Assembly (NCBI RefSeq): GCF_003003075.1
Contig: NZ_PVTX01000007.1
Span: forward strand, 62,001 to 126,000
From: Isoptericola halotolerans
GTDB lineage: Bacteria > Actinomycetota > Actinomycetes > Actinomycetales > Cellulomonadaceae
Reading direction: 5' to 3'
Length of the DNA stretch: 64,000 nucleotides
Position 1 is the stretch's first letter; every line of letters starts with the position of its first letter. The notes beneath the pieces were generated by a model. The model did not search any database, was not told the origin of the DNA, and saw only the letters and a program-made list of their open reading frames with translations. This document shows positions 27,789 through 36,336 of the stretch, piece after piece. Made by a program: the position numbers and the translations under genes.

Positions 27789-28748
27789 CTACAGGCCGAA
27801 GCGCTGCTGCACGGAACGCACGCTCGCCGCCGACGACCGCAGACCGGCCACCTCCTGCTCGGACAGCGGCGTGTCGACGACCGTCGTCGCACCGCGGGCA
27901 TCCACCAGCGTCGGCAGGGAGAGGCACACGTCGCGGATGCCGTGGAAGTCCTCGATCCGGGTGGAGACGGGCATCACGCGGTGCTCGTCGTTCAGCACCG
28001 CCTCCACGATCCTGGTCGCGGCGAGGCCGACGGCGTAGTTCGTGGCACCCTTGCCCGCGATCACGCGATACGCCGACTCGACCACGTCGCGCGCGATCGA
28101 CCTGCGGGCGTCGTCGTCGAGCGGCGGGCGGCCGGGCAGCGCCTCCCAGTCGAGGAGCGGGACGCCGGCGATGCGCGCCGAGCTCCACAGCGCGATCTCC
28201 GAGTCGCCGTGCTCGCCGGCGATGTAGGCGTGCACGTTCGCCGTCGCCACCCCGCAGTGCTGCGCGAGAGCAGCGCGCAGTCGTGACGAGTCGAGTACCG
28301 TGCCCGAGCCGAAGACACGCTCGGGCGGCAGGCCGGAGATCTGCTGCGCCGCGTACGTCACCACGTCGACCGGGTTGGTCACCATGAGGAACACGGCGTC
28401 CGGCGCGGCCTCGACCAGCCCCGGAAGGATCTCGCGGGTCAGCGAGATGGTGGCCTCGGCAAGGTCCAGGCGCGACTGCCCCGGACGCTGCTTGGCCCCG
28501 GCGGTGACCACCACGACGTCCGCGCCGCGGCAGACCTCGACGTCGTCCGAGCCGAGCACCTCGGCCTGGGGGACGAACATCCCACCGTGCTGCAGGTCGA
28601 GCACCTCGGCCTCGACCTTGGCCCGGTTGACGTCCAGGAGGGCGACCGTCCGGGCGGAGCCACGGGCGAGCGCGGTGAAGGCGAGGGTGGCACCGACCGC
28701 TCCGGCACCGACGACGGCGAGCTTGGTCGTGCTGCGGGGTGCTGTCAC
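27789..28748 (-). CDS. ldh: L-lactate dehydrogenase
   Basis: The enzyme interconverts pyruvate and L-lactate with NADH. The 319-residue protein has the NAD site VVGAGAVGATLAF, the mobile-loop QRPGQSRLDL whose Gln before RPG fits pyruvate rather than oxaloacetate (malate dehydrogenases have Arg), GSGTVLDSSRLR, and catalytic His in GEHGDSE. The GTG at 28748 has TACGCT six bases upstream, suggesting a leaderless mRNA. It converges on lexA with 53 bases between them. Confidence 0.95.
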   Translation of the reverse strand: MTAPRSTTKLAVVGAGAVGATLAFTALARGSARTVALLDVNRAKVEAEVLDLQHGGMFVPQAEVLGSDDVEVCRGADVVVVTAGAKQRPGQSRLDLAEATISLTREILPGLVEAAPDAVFLMVTNPVDVVTYAAQQISGLPPERVFGSGTVLDSSRLRAALAQHCGVATANVHAYIAGEHGDSEIALWSSARIAGVPLLDWEALPGRPPLDDDARRSIARDVVESAYRVIAGKGATNYAVGLAATRIVEAVLNDEHRVMPVSTRIEDFHGIRDVCLSLPTLVDARGATTVVDTPLSEQEVAGLRSSAASVRSVQQRFGL

Positions 28749-28754
28749 CCGGCC

Positions 28755-28760
28755 AGCGTA
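28755..28760 (-). promoter_or_regulatory. -10 element (TACGCT) of ldh
   Basis: Minus-strand TANNNT hexamer six bases before the GTG start; predicts a leaderless transcript. Confidence 0.5.
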
Positions 28761-28780
28761 GGCGGCACTCCGGCGGTGCG

Positions 28781-30832
28781 CTATGCGAGCCGCCGGAGCG
28801 CCGAACGGACCAGGTCCGCGTCGGTCGTGCGCCAGAAGTCCGGCATCGACCGGGTCAGGAAGGTGCCGTACCGCGCGGTGACGAGACGAGGGTCGAGCAC
28901 CGCCACGACACCCCTGTCGGAGGTCGACCGGATGAGCCGCCCCGCGCCCTGGGCCAGCAGGAGCGCGGCGTGCGTCGCGGCGACCTGCATGAACCCGTTG
29001 CCGCCCGCCTGCTCCACCGCACGGGCGCGAGCAGCCTTCACCGGGTCGTCCGGCCGGGGAAAGGGCACCCGGTCGATGATGACGAGCCGGCAGGCGTCAC
29101 CCGGGACGTCCACGCCCTGCCACAGCGACAGGGTGCCGAAGAGGCACGTCGCCGGGTCCTGCGCGAACTGCTGCACCAGCGTCGGCAGCTGGTCGTCCCC
29201 CTGGCAGAGCACCGGGACGTCCAGCCGCTCACGCATCGCCTCGGCGGCCGCGGTGGCCGCCCGCCGGGACGAGAACAACCCGAGCGTCCGCCCGCCGGCC
29301 GCCTCGATCAGCCCCGCGATCTCGTCGAGCTGGGCCTCGGTGGTCGGCTCACGGCCAGGGGCCGGGAGATGCTTGGCGACATAGCAGATGCCCTGCTTGC
29401 GATAGTCGAACGGGCTGCCCACGTCCAGACCCCGCCACACCGTGTCGTCCTCGCCCGTCGACGCGGCGAGCCCGAGGGACCGGGCCACCGGGTCGAACGT
29501 CCCGCCGAGCGCGAGCGTCGCCGAGGTGAGGACGCCGGTCCGGTCGCCGAGGAGCTGGCTGCTGATCAGGCCGGCGACGGCGAGCGGTGCGGCGTGCAGC
29601 CGGCCCACGCCGTCCCCCCACGGGACGTCGGCCGGCGGTCGCGAGCACCACAGGACGTCGTCGCTCGTGTCCTGCGCCGCCATGCGCTCGGCGACCTCGA
29701 AGAGCTGCTGGAGGGCCGACTGCGCCATCTTGAGGCCGGCGTCCGGCTCGGCGCCCTTGTCCGGCTTGAGGTCGCTCAGCAGCGACCGTGCGGCGTCGCG
29801 CACCGCACCGACCGTCGACTGCAGCTCGGCGGGCAGACCCTGCGGATAGCGCTCGGCCGGGACCCGTGCGAGCACCTCCGCCAGCGACCGGGCGGCGGCG
29901 TCGAGGTCGTCCGTCAGGGTCCCGCCGTGCTGACGCACGAGGCGGGCGGCGTGCTCCACGGTCCCGCCGGACAGGTCCACCGTCGCGGCCGCCGTGATCC
30001 GGTCGACCAGCTCGTGGGCCTCGTCGACCACGAGCACGTCGTGCTCCGGCAGCACGTTGGTGTTGCCCGACGCGGCGATGCCGAGCATCGCGTGGTTGGT
30101 CACCACGACGTCGGCCTCGCGGGCGGTGTTGCGCGCCCGCTCGCCGAAGCACTCGTCGATGAGCGGGCACCGCTGCCCCAGGCACTCCAGGGACGTCACC
30201 GACACCTGGCGCCACGCCCGGTCGGGCACGCCGGGCACCAGGTCGTCCCGGTCCCCGGTGTCGGTCTCCTGGGCCCACGCGTGCAGACGGCGGACGTGGT
30301 CGGCGAGGCGTGCGCCGTCGTCGGAGCGGCCGTGCGACGCCGCGGCGGGGTGCTGCTCGGCGGACGACCCCTCGCCGGGGCCAGGGTCGGCCGGGAGGTC
30401 GAACAGCGTCGCACCGTCGACCGGGTACCCGCCGGTGACCTTGTGTCGGCAGAGGTAGTTGTGCCAGCCCTTGAGCAGCGCCACGCGGGGCGGCCGCGGC
30501 AGGCGCGGCGCGACGGCATCGGCCACCAGGGGCAGGTCACGCGTGATCACCTGCCGCTGCAGCGCGAGCGTGGCCGTGGACACGACCACCCGCTCGCCGG
30601 CCGTGACCGCGTGCCGCACCGCGGGCACCAGGTAGCCGAGGGACTTGCCGGTGCCGGTACCGGCCTGGACGAGGAGGTGCCGACCCGACTCCACGGCACC
30701 CGTCACCGCTGCGGCCATCCGGTCCTGACCCTCGCGTCGCGACCCGCCCAGGGCCGCCACGGCGAGGTCGAGCAGCTCGGTGACCTCGGGCGGGTTCTCG
30801 GGAGCGTCGGCAGACGCGGCGGACGAGTTCAC
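28781..30832 (-). CDS. dinG: DinG-family iron-sulfur DNA helicase
   Basis: DinG-type XPD-like helicases unwind R-loops and D-loops 5' to 3'. The 683-residue protein has Walker A AGTGTGKS (57-64), the Fe-S ligands as one Cys in NYLCRHK and three in LECLGQRCPLIDECFG, DEAH in VVDEAHELVD, and C-terminal motif VI QGAGRLIRSTSDRG. The GTG at 30832 has TAGGAT six bases upstream. No LexA box is seen at this promoter although E. coli dinG is an SOS gene. Confidence 0.93.
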   Translation of the reverse strand: MNSSAASADAPENPPEVTELLDLAVAALGGSRREGQDRMAAAVTGAVESGRHLLVQAGTGTGKSLGYLVPAVRHAVTAGERVVVSTATLALQRQVITRDLPLVADAVAPRLPRPPRVALLKGWHNYLCRHKVTGGYPVDGATLFDLPADPGPGEGSSAEQHPAAASHGRSDDGARLADHVRRLHAWAQETDTGDRDDLVPGVPDRAWRQVSVTSLECLGQRCPLIDECFGERARNTAREADVVVTNHAMLGIAASGNTNVLPEHDVLVVDEAHELVDRITAAATVDLSGGTVEHAARLVRQHGGTLTDDLDAAARSLAEVLARVPAERYPQGLPAELQSTVGAVRDAARSLLSDLKPDKGAEPDAGLKMAQSALQQLFEVAERMAAQDTSDDVLWCSRPPADVPWGDGVGRLHAAPLAVAGLISSQLLGDRTGVLTSATLALGGTFDPVARSLGLAASTGEDDTVWRGLDVGSPFDYRKQGICYVAKHLPAPGREPTTEAQLDEIAGLIEAAGGRTLGLFSSRRAATAAAEAMRERLDVPVLCQGDDQLPTLVQQFAQDPATCLFGTLSLWQGVDVPGDACRLVIIDRVPFPRPDDPVKAARARAVEQAGGNGFMQVAATHAALLLAQGAGRLIRSTSDRGVVAVLDPRLVTARYGTFLTRSMPDFWRTTDADLVRSALRRLA

Positions 30833-30838
30833 CGGACG

Positions 30839-30844
30839 ATCCTA
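30839..30844 (-). promoter_or_regulatory. -10 element (TAGGAT) of dinG
   Basis: TANNNT hexamer on the minus strand, six bases before the GTG start; predicts a leaderless transcript. Confidence 0.5.
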
Positions 30845-30923
30845 CGGGCGCACGGCACGCCGCTGCCGCCGGGTCCACAGCCCCGCGGGGCGGGGACGTG
30901 GGCCCGGGGCGGTGCGGCGTGGT

Positions 30924-32453
30924 TCAGAGCGCCACGTCCTCCAGCTCCGCGGCGAGCGCCGCGTCGACGCGGCCCCTCAGTCGCGTGCCGTCCGGGAGGT
31001 GTTCCTCACCGACGAGCTCGCCGTTCTCGTGGACCCGGTGGACCAGGTCGCCGCGCGAGTACGGCACGACGATGTCGATCTCGACGGCAGGCCGTGGCAG
31101 CGCGTCGGCGATGAGCGCGCGCAGCTCGGCGATGCCCTCGCCCGAGTGCGCCGAGACGACCGCCGTGCGACGTTCCCGGCGCTGCACGCGTCCGACGACC
31201 GTGGGATCGGCCACGTCGGCCTTGTTCAGCACCACGACCTCCGGCACGTCGTCCATGCCGGGGATCTCGGCGAGCACCTCGCGGACGGCGTCGATCTGCC
31301 CCTCGGGGTCCGGGTGGGAGGCGTCGACGACGTGCAGCAGCAGCGCCGCGTCCCCCACCTCCTCGAGGGTGGACCGGAAGGCCTCGACGAGCTGGTGCGG
31401 CAGGTGCCGCACGAACCCGACGGTGTCGGCGTAGGTGAAGACGCGGCCGTCCTCCGTCCGCGATCGGCGCACCGTCGGGTCGAGGGTGGCGAACAGCGCG
31501 TTCTCGACGAGCACGCCCGCACCGGTGAGCGCGTTGAGCAGCGACGACTTGCCGGCGTTCGTGTAGCCGGCGATCGCCACGTTGGGGATGGCGTGCCGCT
31601 TGCGGTCGTGCCGCTTGGTCTCCCGTGCCGGTGCCATCGCCGCGATCTCGCGACGGAGCTTGGCCATGCGGTTGCGGATGCGGCGGCGGTCGAGCTCGAT
31701 CTTGGTCTCACCGGGGCCGCGCGAGCCCATGCCGGCGCCGGCACCACCCACCTGGCCACCGGCCTGGCGGGACATCGACTCGCCCCAGCCGCGCAGGCGC
31801 GGCAGGAGGTACTCCAGCTGGGCGAGCTCCACCTGCGCCTTGCCCTCCCGTGACTTGGCGTGCTGGGCGAAGATGTCGAGGATCAGGGCGGTCCGGTCGA
31901 CCACCTTGACCTTGACGATGTCCTCCAGGCCACGTCGCTGGGAGGGGGCCAGCTCGGTGTCGACCACCACGGTGTCCGCACCGGACGCCGCGACGATCTC
32001 GGCCAGCTCGGCCGCCTTGCCGGAGCCGAGGAAGGTGCCGGGGTCGGGCTTGGCGCGCTTCTGCAGCAAGCCGTCGAGCACCTGCGACCCGGCCGTCTCC
32101 GCCAGCGCCGCGAGCTCGCGCAGCGAGACGTCGGCCTCGCGCGCCGCGGCCTCCCCGCCGGGGAAGATCCCGACCAGCACCACCTTCTCGAGCCTCAGCT
32201 GGCGGTACTCGACCTCGGTGACGTCGTCGAGCTCGGTCGAGAGCCCGGCCACGCGACGCAGCGCGGCCCGCTCGACCAGGTCGAGCTGCTCGCCGTCGTG
32301 GGCGGAGTGGACCGTCGTGCCCTCGGCCCGTGCGGTCCCGGCCCGCGCCAGCACCCGCGCGACGACGTCGTTCGCGATCGACTGCGCGTCACGGGACGCG
32401 CTCGGCTCGGTGGCTGCGGGTGTCTGCTCGGGATCGGTCGGGATGTGGGTCAA
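30924..32453 (-). CDS. hflX: Ribosome-associated GTPase HflX
   Basis: HflX splits stalled or hibernating ribosomes under stress. The roughly 509-residue protein has the N-terminal HflX domain (LLQKRAKPDPGTFLGSGKA, TVVVDTELAPSQRRGLED), the linker GGAGAGMGSRGPGETKIELD, then the G domain with IAGYTNAGKSSLLNAL, DTVGFVRHLPHQLVEAF and NKAD. The start is uncertain: TTG at 32453 has GGAGAGG six bases upstream, while ATG at 32468 overlaps that site. It lies between dinG and dapF-miaA as in mycobacteria. Confidence 0.95.
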   Translation of the reverse strand: MTHIPTDPEQTPAATEPSASRDAQSIANDVVARVLARAGTARAEGTTVHSAHDGEQLDLVERAALRRVAGLSTELDDVTEVEYRQLRLEKVVLVGIFPGGEAAAREADVSLRELAALAETAGSQVLDGLLQKRAKPDPGTFLGSGKAAELAEIVAASGADTVVVDTELAPSQRRGLEDIVKVKVVDRTALILDIFAQHAKSREGKAQVELAQLEYLLPRLRGWGESMSRQAGGQVGGAGAGMGSRGPGETKIELDRRRIRNRMAKLRREIAAMAPARETKRHDRKRHAIPNVAIAGYTNAGKSSLLNALTGAGVLVENALFATLDPTVRRSRTEDGRVFTYADTVGFVRHLPHQLVEAFRSTLEEVGDAALLLHVVDASHPDPEGQIDAVREVLAEIPGMDDVPEVVVLNKADVADPTVVGRVQRRERRTAVVSAHSGEGIAELRALIADALPRPAVEIDIVVPYSRGDLVHRVHENGELVGEEHLPDGTRLRGRVDAALAAELEDVAL

Positions 32454-32536
32454 GGTGGTCCTCTCCATGGGGTACGTCGGATACAACAAGGATCCCACGC
32501 GGATTCGTCCCGTCCGAAGGGAATTACGCACGGCTC

Positions 32537-32542
32537 TACCAT
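32537..32542 (+). promoter_or_regulatory. -10 element (TACCAT) of the class I methyltransferase gene
   Basis: TANNNT hexamer seven bases before the GTG at 32550; it supports that start over the ATG at 32541, which it overlaps. Confidence 0.5.
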
Positions 32543-32549
32543 GGCCACC

Positions 32550-33155
32550 GTGAGCGACCACTACTTCACGGCCGAGCCGGCCTCCGACGCCGAACGACGG
32601 CTCGTCGCCGTCGACCTCGCGGGCGTCTCCGCCCAGGTCGAGGTCGCGGCGGGCATCTTCTCCCCCGGCGGCCTCGACAAGGGCACCCGGGTGCTGCTCG
32701 ACGAGGTGCCCGCACCGCCCGCCGGCGACCTCCTGGACCTCGGCTGCGGCTGGGGCCCGATCGCCCTGACCATGGCGCGGCGGGCGCCGGGCGCGACGGT
32801 CTGGGCCGTCGACGTCAACCTCCGCGCGCTCGACCTGGTGCGCCGCAACGCGGACCGGCTCGGTGTCGCCCGGCAGGTGCACGCCGTCACCCCGGACGAG
32901 GTGCCCGACGACGTCACGTTCGCCGCGCTCTGGTCGAACCCGCCGATCCGGGTCGGCAAGCAGGCGCTGCACGACATGCTGCGGCGGTGGCTGCCGCGGT
33001 TGGCGCCCGGCGGTGCCCCGGGGGGCGGGTGGATGGTCGTCCAGAAGAACCTCGGCTCGGACTCCCTGGCCCGCTGGATCCAGGCCGACCTCGGCCTGCC
33101 GACGCAGCGCGCGACCTCGTCCAAGGGGTTCCGCGTCCTGCACACGACCCGCTGA
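32550..33155 (+). CDS. RsmC/MTS-type class I methyltransferase
   Basis: The 201-residue protein is a compact SAM-dependent methyltransferase: LLDLGCGWGPIALTMAR (SAM loop), VWAVDVNLRALDLVRRNA, and the catalytic NPPI motif in LWSNPPIRVGKQALH, typical of N2-guanine or N6-adenine transfer. It resembles the catalytic half of RsmC (16S rRNA G1207), but lacks the N-terminal half, so the substrate is uncertain. GTG 32550 (SDHYFTAEPAS) fits homologues and the -10 element; ATG 32541 is the alternative. Confidence 0.85.
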   Translation: MSDHYFTAEPASDAERRLVAVDLAGVSAQVEVAAGIFSPGGLDKGTRVLLDEVPAPPAGDLLDLGCGWGPIALTMARRAPGATVWAVDVNLRALDLVRRNADRLGVARQVHAVTPDEVPDDVTFAALWSNPPIRVGKQALHDMLRRWLPRLAPGGAPGGGWMVVQKNLGSDSLARWIQADLGLPTQRATSSKGFRVLHTTR

Positions 33156-33176
33156 GGTCCGGCGCCGCCGCCGGCA

Positions 33177-34109
33177 CTACAGCTCGACGTCGCCGCTGAA
33201 GACGAGCTCGGCCGGTCCGGCCAGCTCCACGTGCCCCCCGTCGAGAAGCCGTACGCGCAGCTCGCCGCCCGGCACCTCGACGAACCAGGTCGTCGGCACC
33301 AGGTCCGGTTCCGCGGCACCGGCCGCCGCCCAGGCCCGGACCGCGAGCGCCGCGGCGCAGGCTCCGGTCCCGCACGACTGCGTCTCCCCCACGCCGCGCT
33401 CGTGCACGCGCATGCGTACCCGGCCGACGGTCGCGCCGTCGGGCGTCGTCTCCTCGCCCAGCGGCACGACGAGCTCGACGTTGGTCCCGTGCGGCGGCGG
33501 CGGGTCGACGGCAGGGGTGCGGGTGAGGTCCAGGGCGTCGAGCTCGGCAGGCCGGGACAGCGCGACGACGGTGTGCGGGTTGCCGAGGTCGACGCTGAGC
33601 GCGGGGCGCGGGGCGTCCCAGCCGGCCGTCATGACCGCCGCGTCGGCTCCGGCCGCCACGGCCTCCGGACCGCCGGGGAAGGACCACGGGCCCATGTCGA
33701 CCGCGTACCAGCCGTTGGGCTCCTTGCGGACGCGCTTGACGCCGCCCCGCGTGCCGAGGGCGAGCTCACCGCCGTCCGAGAGGTCGACGAGCCCGAGGTT
33801 CTCGGCGAACGCGGCGAAGACCCGCACGCCGTTGCCGCACATCTCGGCCACCGTGCCGTCGGAGTTGCGGTAGTCCATGAACCAGATCGCCTCCGGCTCC
33901 TCGGCCAGGACGGCGTCGGCTGCGGGTTCGCCCGCACGGGCGACGGCGGCCGTCGGGGCGAGGCGGACGACCCCGTCGCCGCCGATGCCCCCGCGGCGGT
34001 CGGCCAGGTGCTGCACCTGCTGGGGCGTCAGGTCCAGGTCTCCCCGCGTGTCGGCGACCAGGACGAAGTCGTTGTGCGTCCCGTGGCCCTTGGTGAAGCG
34101 CAAGGTCAT
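33177..34109 (-). CDS. dapF: Diaminopimelate epimerase DapF
   Basis: DapF turns LL- into meso-diaminopimelate, the last step before lysine. The 310-residue protein carries both catalytic cysteines, C91 in AEMCGNGVR and C246 in QSCGTGACA, and starts RFTKGHGTHNDFVLV. The ATG at 34109 overlaps the miaA stop (ATGA), so it is coupled to miaA as in mycobacteria. With a MurE that does not look DAP-specific, DAP may serve here only for lysine. Confidence 0.97.
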   Translation of the reverse strand: MTLRFTKGHGTHNDFVLVADTRGDLDLTPQQVQHLADRRGGIGGDGVVRLAPTAAVARAGEPAADAVLAEEPEAIWFMDYRNSDGTVAEMCGNGVRVFAAFAENLGLVDLSDGGELALGTRGGVKRVRKEPNGWYAVDMGPWSFPGGPEAVAAGADAAVMTAGWDAPRPALSVDLGNPHTVVALSRPAELDALDLTRTPAVDPPPPHGTNVELVVPLGEETTPDGATVGRVRMRVHERGVGETQSCGTGACAAALAVRAWAAAGAAEPDLVPTTWFVEVPGGELRVRLLDGGHVELAGPAELVFSGDVEL

Positions 34110-35098
34110 GAGCCCAGACTACGGCGTACGGGCCCCTCGCCCGGTGCGGGCAGCTCGCCCGCGTCGGCGGCGCGCACGACGGCGAGCGCGTCGTCGCGCA
34201 GGGTCGGTGAGCCGGCGTCGAGCCACCGCACGCGGGGGTCGCGCCCGAACCAGCCCATCTGCTTGCGGGCGAGGCGGCGGGTGTTGGCCACGACGGCGGC
34301 ACGCGCCTCGTCCTCGGTCCACTCCCCGGCGAACCAGCGCAGCACCTCGGCGTAACCGACAGCGCGGGCGGCCGTGGCCCCGAGGCCCGGGCCCGTGCCG
34401 CCCTGGGCTGGTGCGGCGAGGCGCCGCACCTCCTCGACGAGCCCGGCGTCCCACATGCGGTCCACGCGGCCGGCCACCCGGGCGTCCAGCGTCTCGCGGT
34501 CGCAGTCGAGGCCGATCTGCACGGCCGGCCGGACGTACTCCTGTCGGGGCAGGTTGGCGGTGTACGGCCGGCCGGTGATCTCGATGACCTCCAGCGCGCG
34601 GACGACGCGCCGGGTGTTCGCGGGACCGATGGACTCGGCGGCCGCCGGGTCGAGGCGCGCGAGCTCGGCGTGCAGCGCACGCCCGCCCTCCGTCTCGGCA
34701 CGCTGCTCCAGCCGTGCCCGCACCTCGGCGTCCGTGCCGGGGAAGTCCATGTGGTCCAGCAGCGCTCGCACGTAGAGTCCCGACCCGCCCACGACGACAG
34801 CGCGTGCGCGACGCGCGTCGATCGCGTCGAGGTCGGCCCGGGCCGCCTCCTGGTAACGCGCCACCGAGGCGTCCTCGTCGGGTCCGAGGACGTCGATCTG
34901 GTGGTGGACGATCCCCCGCCGCTCGGCGACGGGCACCTTCGCCGTGCCGATGTCCATCCCGCGGTAGAGCTGGAAGGCGTCGGCGTTCACGATCTCGGCG
35001 GGCGCGCCGGCACCGGTCGCCTCCGACAGCACCTGCGCGAGGTCCAGGGCGAGGTCCGACTTGCCGGTGGCGGTGGGTCCTACGACGGCGACGATCAC
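34106..35098 (-). CDS. miaA: tRNA dimethylallyltransferase MiaA
   Basis: MiaA puts a dimethylallyl group on N6 of A37 in tRNAs reading U-starting codons; MiaB, encoded 2.4 kb away, then methylthiolates it. The 330-residue protein has the P-loop GPTATGKSDLA, then NADAFQLYRGMDIGTAKV, GGSGLYVRALL and R-rich NTRRLARKQMGWF. A longer frame exists, but GTG 35098 begins the conserved VIVAVVGPTATGK and has TACCGT six bases upstream. Confidence 0.97.
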   Translation of the reverse strand: MIVAVVGPTATGKSDLALDLAQVLSEATGAGAPAEIVNADAFQLYRGMDIGTAKVPVAERRGIVHHQIDVLGPDEDASVARYQEAARADLDAIDARRARAVVVGGSGLYVRALLDHMDFPGTDAEVRARLEQRAETEGGRALHAELARLDPAAAESIGPANTRRVVRALEVIEITGRPYTANLPRQEYVRPAVQIGLDCDRETLDARVAGRVDRMWDAGLVEEVRRLAAPAQGGTGPGLGATAARAVGYAEVLRWFAGEWTEDEARAAVVANTRRLARKQMGWFGRDPRVRWLDAGSPTLRDDALAVVRAADAGELPAPGEGPVRRSLGS

Positions 35099-35104
35099 GG
35101 CCCC

Positions 35105-35110
35105 ACGGTA
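35105..35110 (-). promoter_or_regulatory. -10 element (TACCGT) of miaA-dapF
   Basis: TANNNT hexamer on the minus strand six bases before the miaA GTG; predicts a leaderless miaA-dapF mRNA. Confidence 0.55.
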
Positions 35111-35112
35111 TC

Positions 35113-35165
35113 GGCCCCCGGTGTCCGGCCCCCGGTGTCCGGCCTCCGGTGTCCGGCCCCCGCCG
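35113..35165. repeat. 14-bp tandem repeat between miaA and the membrane protein gene
   Basis: GGCCCCCGGTGTCC occurs at 35113 and 35127, once with one change at 35141, and a partial copy follows at 35155. It fills the divergent intergenic region and places repeats directly upstream of both -10 elements. Confidence 0.75.
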
Positions 35166-35183
35166 GGCCAGGACCGCGCCGGG

Positions 35184-35189
35184 TAGGCT
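35184..35189 (+). promoter_or_regulatory. -10 element (TAGGCT) of the small membrane protein gene
   Basis: TANNNT hexamer six bases before the GTG at 35196; predicts a leaderless transcript. Confidence 0.5.
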
Positions 35190-35195
35190 CCGCGG

Positions 35196-35672
35196 GTGCT
35201 GCTGCTGACCACCTTCGCCGTGAGCCTGCTGTCGGGCCTGGTCCCCGTGGTCAGCGTCGAGGTGTACCTCGGCGGGGTGGCCGCTGCCACCGACGCCGCG
35301 GGCTCCCCCCTGCTCCTGGCCGGCCTCGCGCTGGCGGCGGGCGTCGGCCAGACGGTGGCGAAGGTGGCCTGGTACCTCGCGGCCGCGCGGTCGATGGAGT
35401 CCCCGCGGCTGCAGCGCAAGCTGGCTCAGGACAAGTGGCGCCGCGGTTTCGAGCGATGGCGCGACCGCGTCACCGGCCGTCCGGTCCTCACTGCGGCGGT
35501 CTTGCTCGCCTCCGCGTGCCTGGGCTTCCCGCCGCTGATGATCATCGCCGTCGTCGCCGGGTCGCTGCGCGTGCCCCTGGCCGTCTACGTCCCGACCGTC
35601 CTCGTGGGGCGCACGGTGCGCTTCTGGCTGCTGCTGGCGGGAGTCGGCTGGTTCGCCGCGGCCGCGGTCTGA
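35196..35672 (+). CDS. Small DedA/VTT-like membrane protein
   Basis: The 158-residue protein has four to five hydrophobic segments (about 3-22, 38-62, 97-115, 116-135, 140-157) around a basic loop QRKLAQDKWRRGFERWRDRV. The helical hairpin with a Gly-Phe-Pro-Pro motif (ACLGFPPLMIIAVVAGSLR) resembles small VTT/DedA-related proteins, a family linked to lipid transport. This match is by general pattern only. The last 88 bases overlap the convergent gene on the other strand. Confidence 0.6.
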   Translation: MLLLTTFAVSLLSGLVPVVSVEVYLGGVAAATDAAGSPLLLAGLALAAGVGQTVAKVAWYLAAARSMESPRLQRKLAQDKWRRGFERWRDRVTGRPVLTAAVLLASACLGFPPLMIIAVVAGSLRVPLAVYVPTVLVGRTVRFWLLLAGVGWFAAAAV

Positions 35673-36301
35673 TCCGTCGGGGCCGGTCGCCCGCTCCAGG
35701 TCACCACGTCGTAGCGGTCGGGCAGGTGGGGTGCGGTCACGACGACGGACCGCGTCGCCGACGTCCAGCCGCCGCGTGCGGCGAGCAGCTCCAGGACCGC
35801 GGTCACGCCCGGGGTGCAGGTCGACGCCCTGGCGGTGCCTGGGTCGCCCCCCGCCACCAGCAGCGCGTCGCAGTCACCGAGCTCGTCCGCCATGGCGGCC
35901 AGCAGCGCGTCGTCACCGTCCTCGGCCAGCTCGACGACGAGCGCGTCGGCCGCGGCATCGGGGCCCACGGCGTCGGCGAGCACGAGCTGTGCCACCGATG
36001 CCGGGACCGCGGCCGGCGTCGTCCCTGGTCCCGCCGCGTCGTGCGCCGGCCATCCGTCGAGGCCGCCGAGCCAGCGGTCGCTGATCCCGGCGCCCGCGAG
36101 CGACGGCCGGCGTCGCCCGACGGCGGTGCGGGCGGCCGGCGCGAGCACGCCCCATCGCACCGGGGACGCGCCGGTCGGCCCGGTCACCTGCGAGAGCTCG
36201 TCGAGCACCGCACGGCGCAACGGCTCGAGCGGGCGGGCGACACCGCCCGCCCCTGGCACGAGGAGGACGGTGGCAGGCAGGACCACGGCGTGGACGGGCA
36301 C
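35585..36301 (-). CDS. Class III extradiol-dioxygenase-like (LigB-fold) protein, Rv2728c-type
   Basis: This is a 238-residue Ala-rich protein with AVVLPATVLLVPGAGGVARPLEPLRRAVLDEL at its start and CDALLVAGGDPG near the end. Position between miaA and miaB and composition match the Rv2728c-type proteins annotated as LigB-like. I do not see a full set of metal-binding His residues, so enzymatic activity is doubtful. GTG 36301 has TACCGT six bases upstream. The last 29 codons overlap the convergent membrane-protein gene. Confidence 0.6.
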   Translation of the reverse strand: MPVHAVVLPATVLLVPGAGGVARPLEPLRRAVLDELSQVTGPTGASPVRWGVLAPAARTAVGRRRPSLAGAGISDRWLGGLDGWPAHDAAGPGTTPAAVPASVAQLVLADAVGPDAAADALVVELAEDGDDALLAAMADELGDCDALLVAGGDPGTARASTCTPGVTAVLELLAARGGWTSATRSVVVTAPHLPDRYDVVTWSGRPAPTDQTAAAANQPTPASSSQKRTVRPTRTVGT

Positions 36302-36307
36302 CGTCCC

Positions 36308-36329
36308 ACGGTACCGGGCCGTGTAGCGT
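36308..36329. promoter_or_regulatory. Back-to-back -10 elements of a divergent promoter
   Basis: Minus-strand TACCGT (36308-36313) serves the gene starting at 36301; plus-strand TAGCGT (36324-36329) serves the gene starting at 36337. Only ten bases separate them, and only 35 bases separate the two start codons, so the two promoters must compete for polymerase. Confidence 0.6.
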
Positions 36330-36336
36330 GGGTCGT

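Noticed and set aside
32454-33143. Extension of hflX upstream
   Set aside because: The extra part is antisense to the methyltransferase gene and does not resemble HflX.
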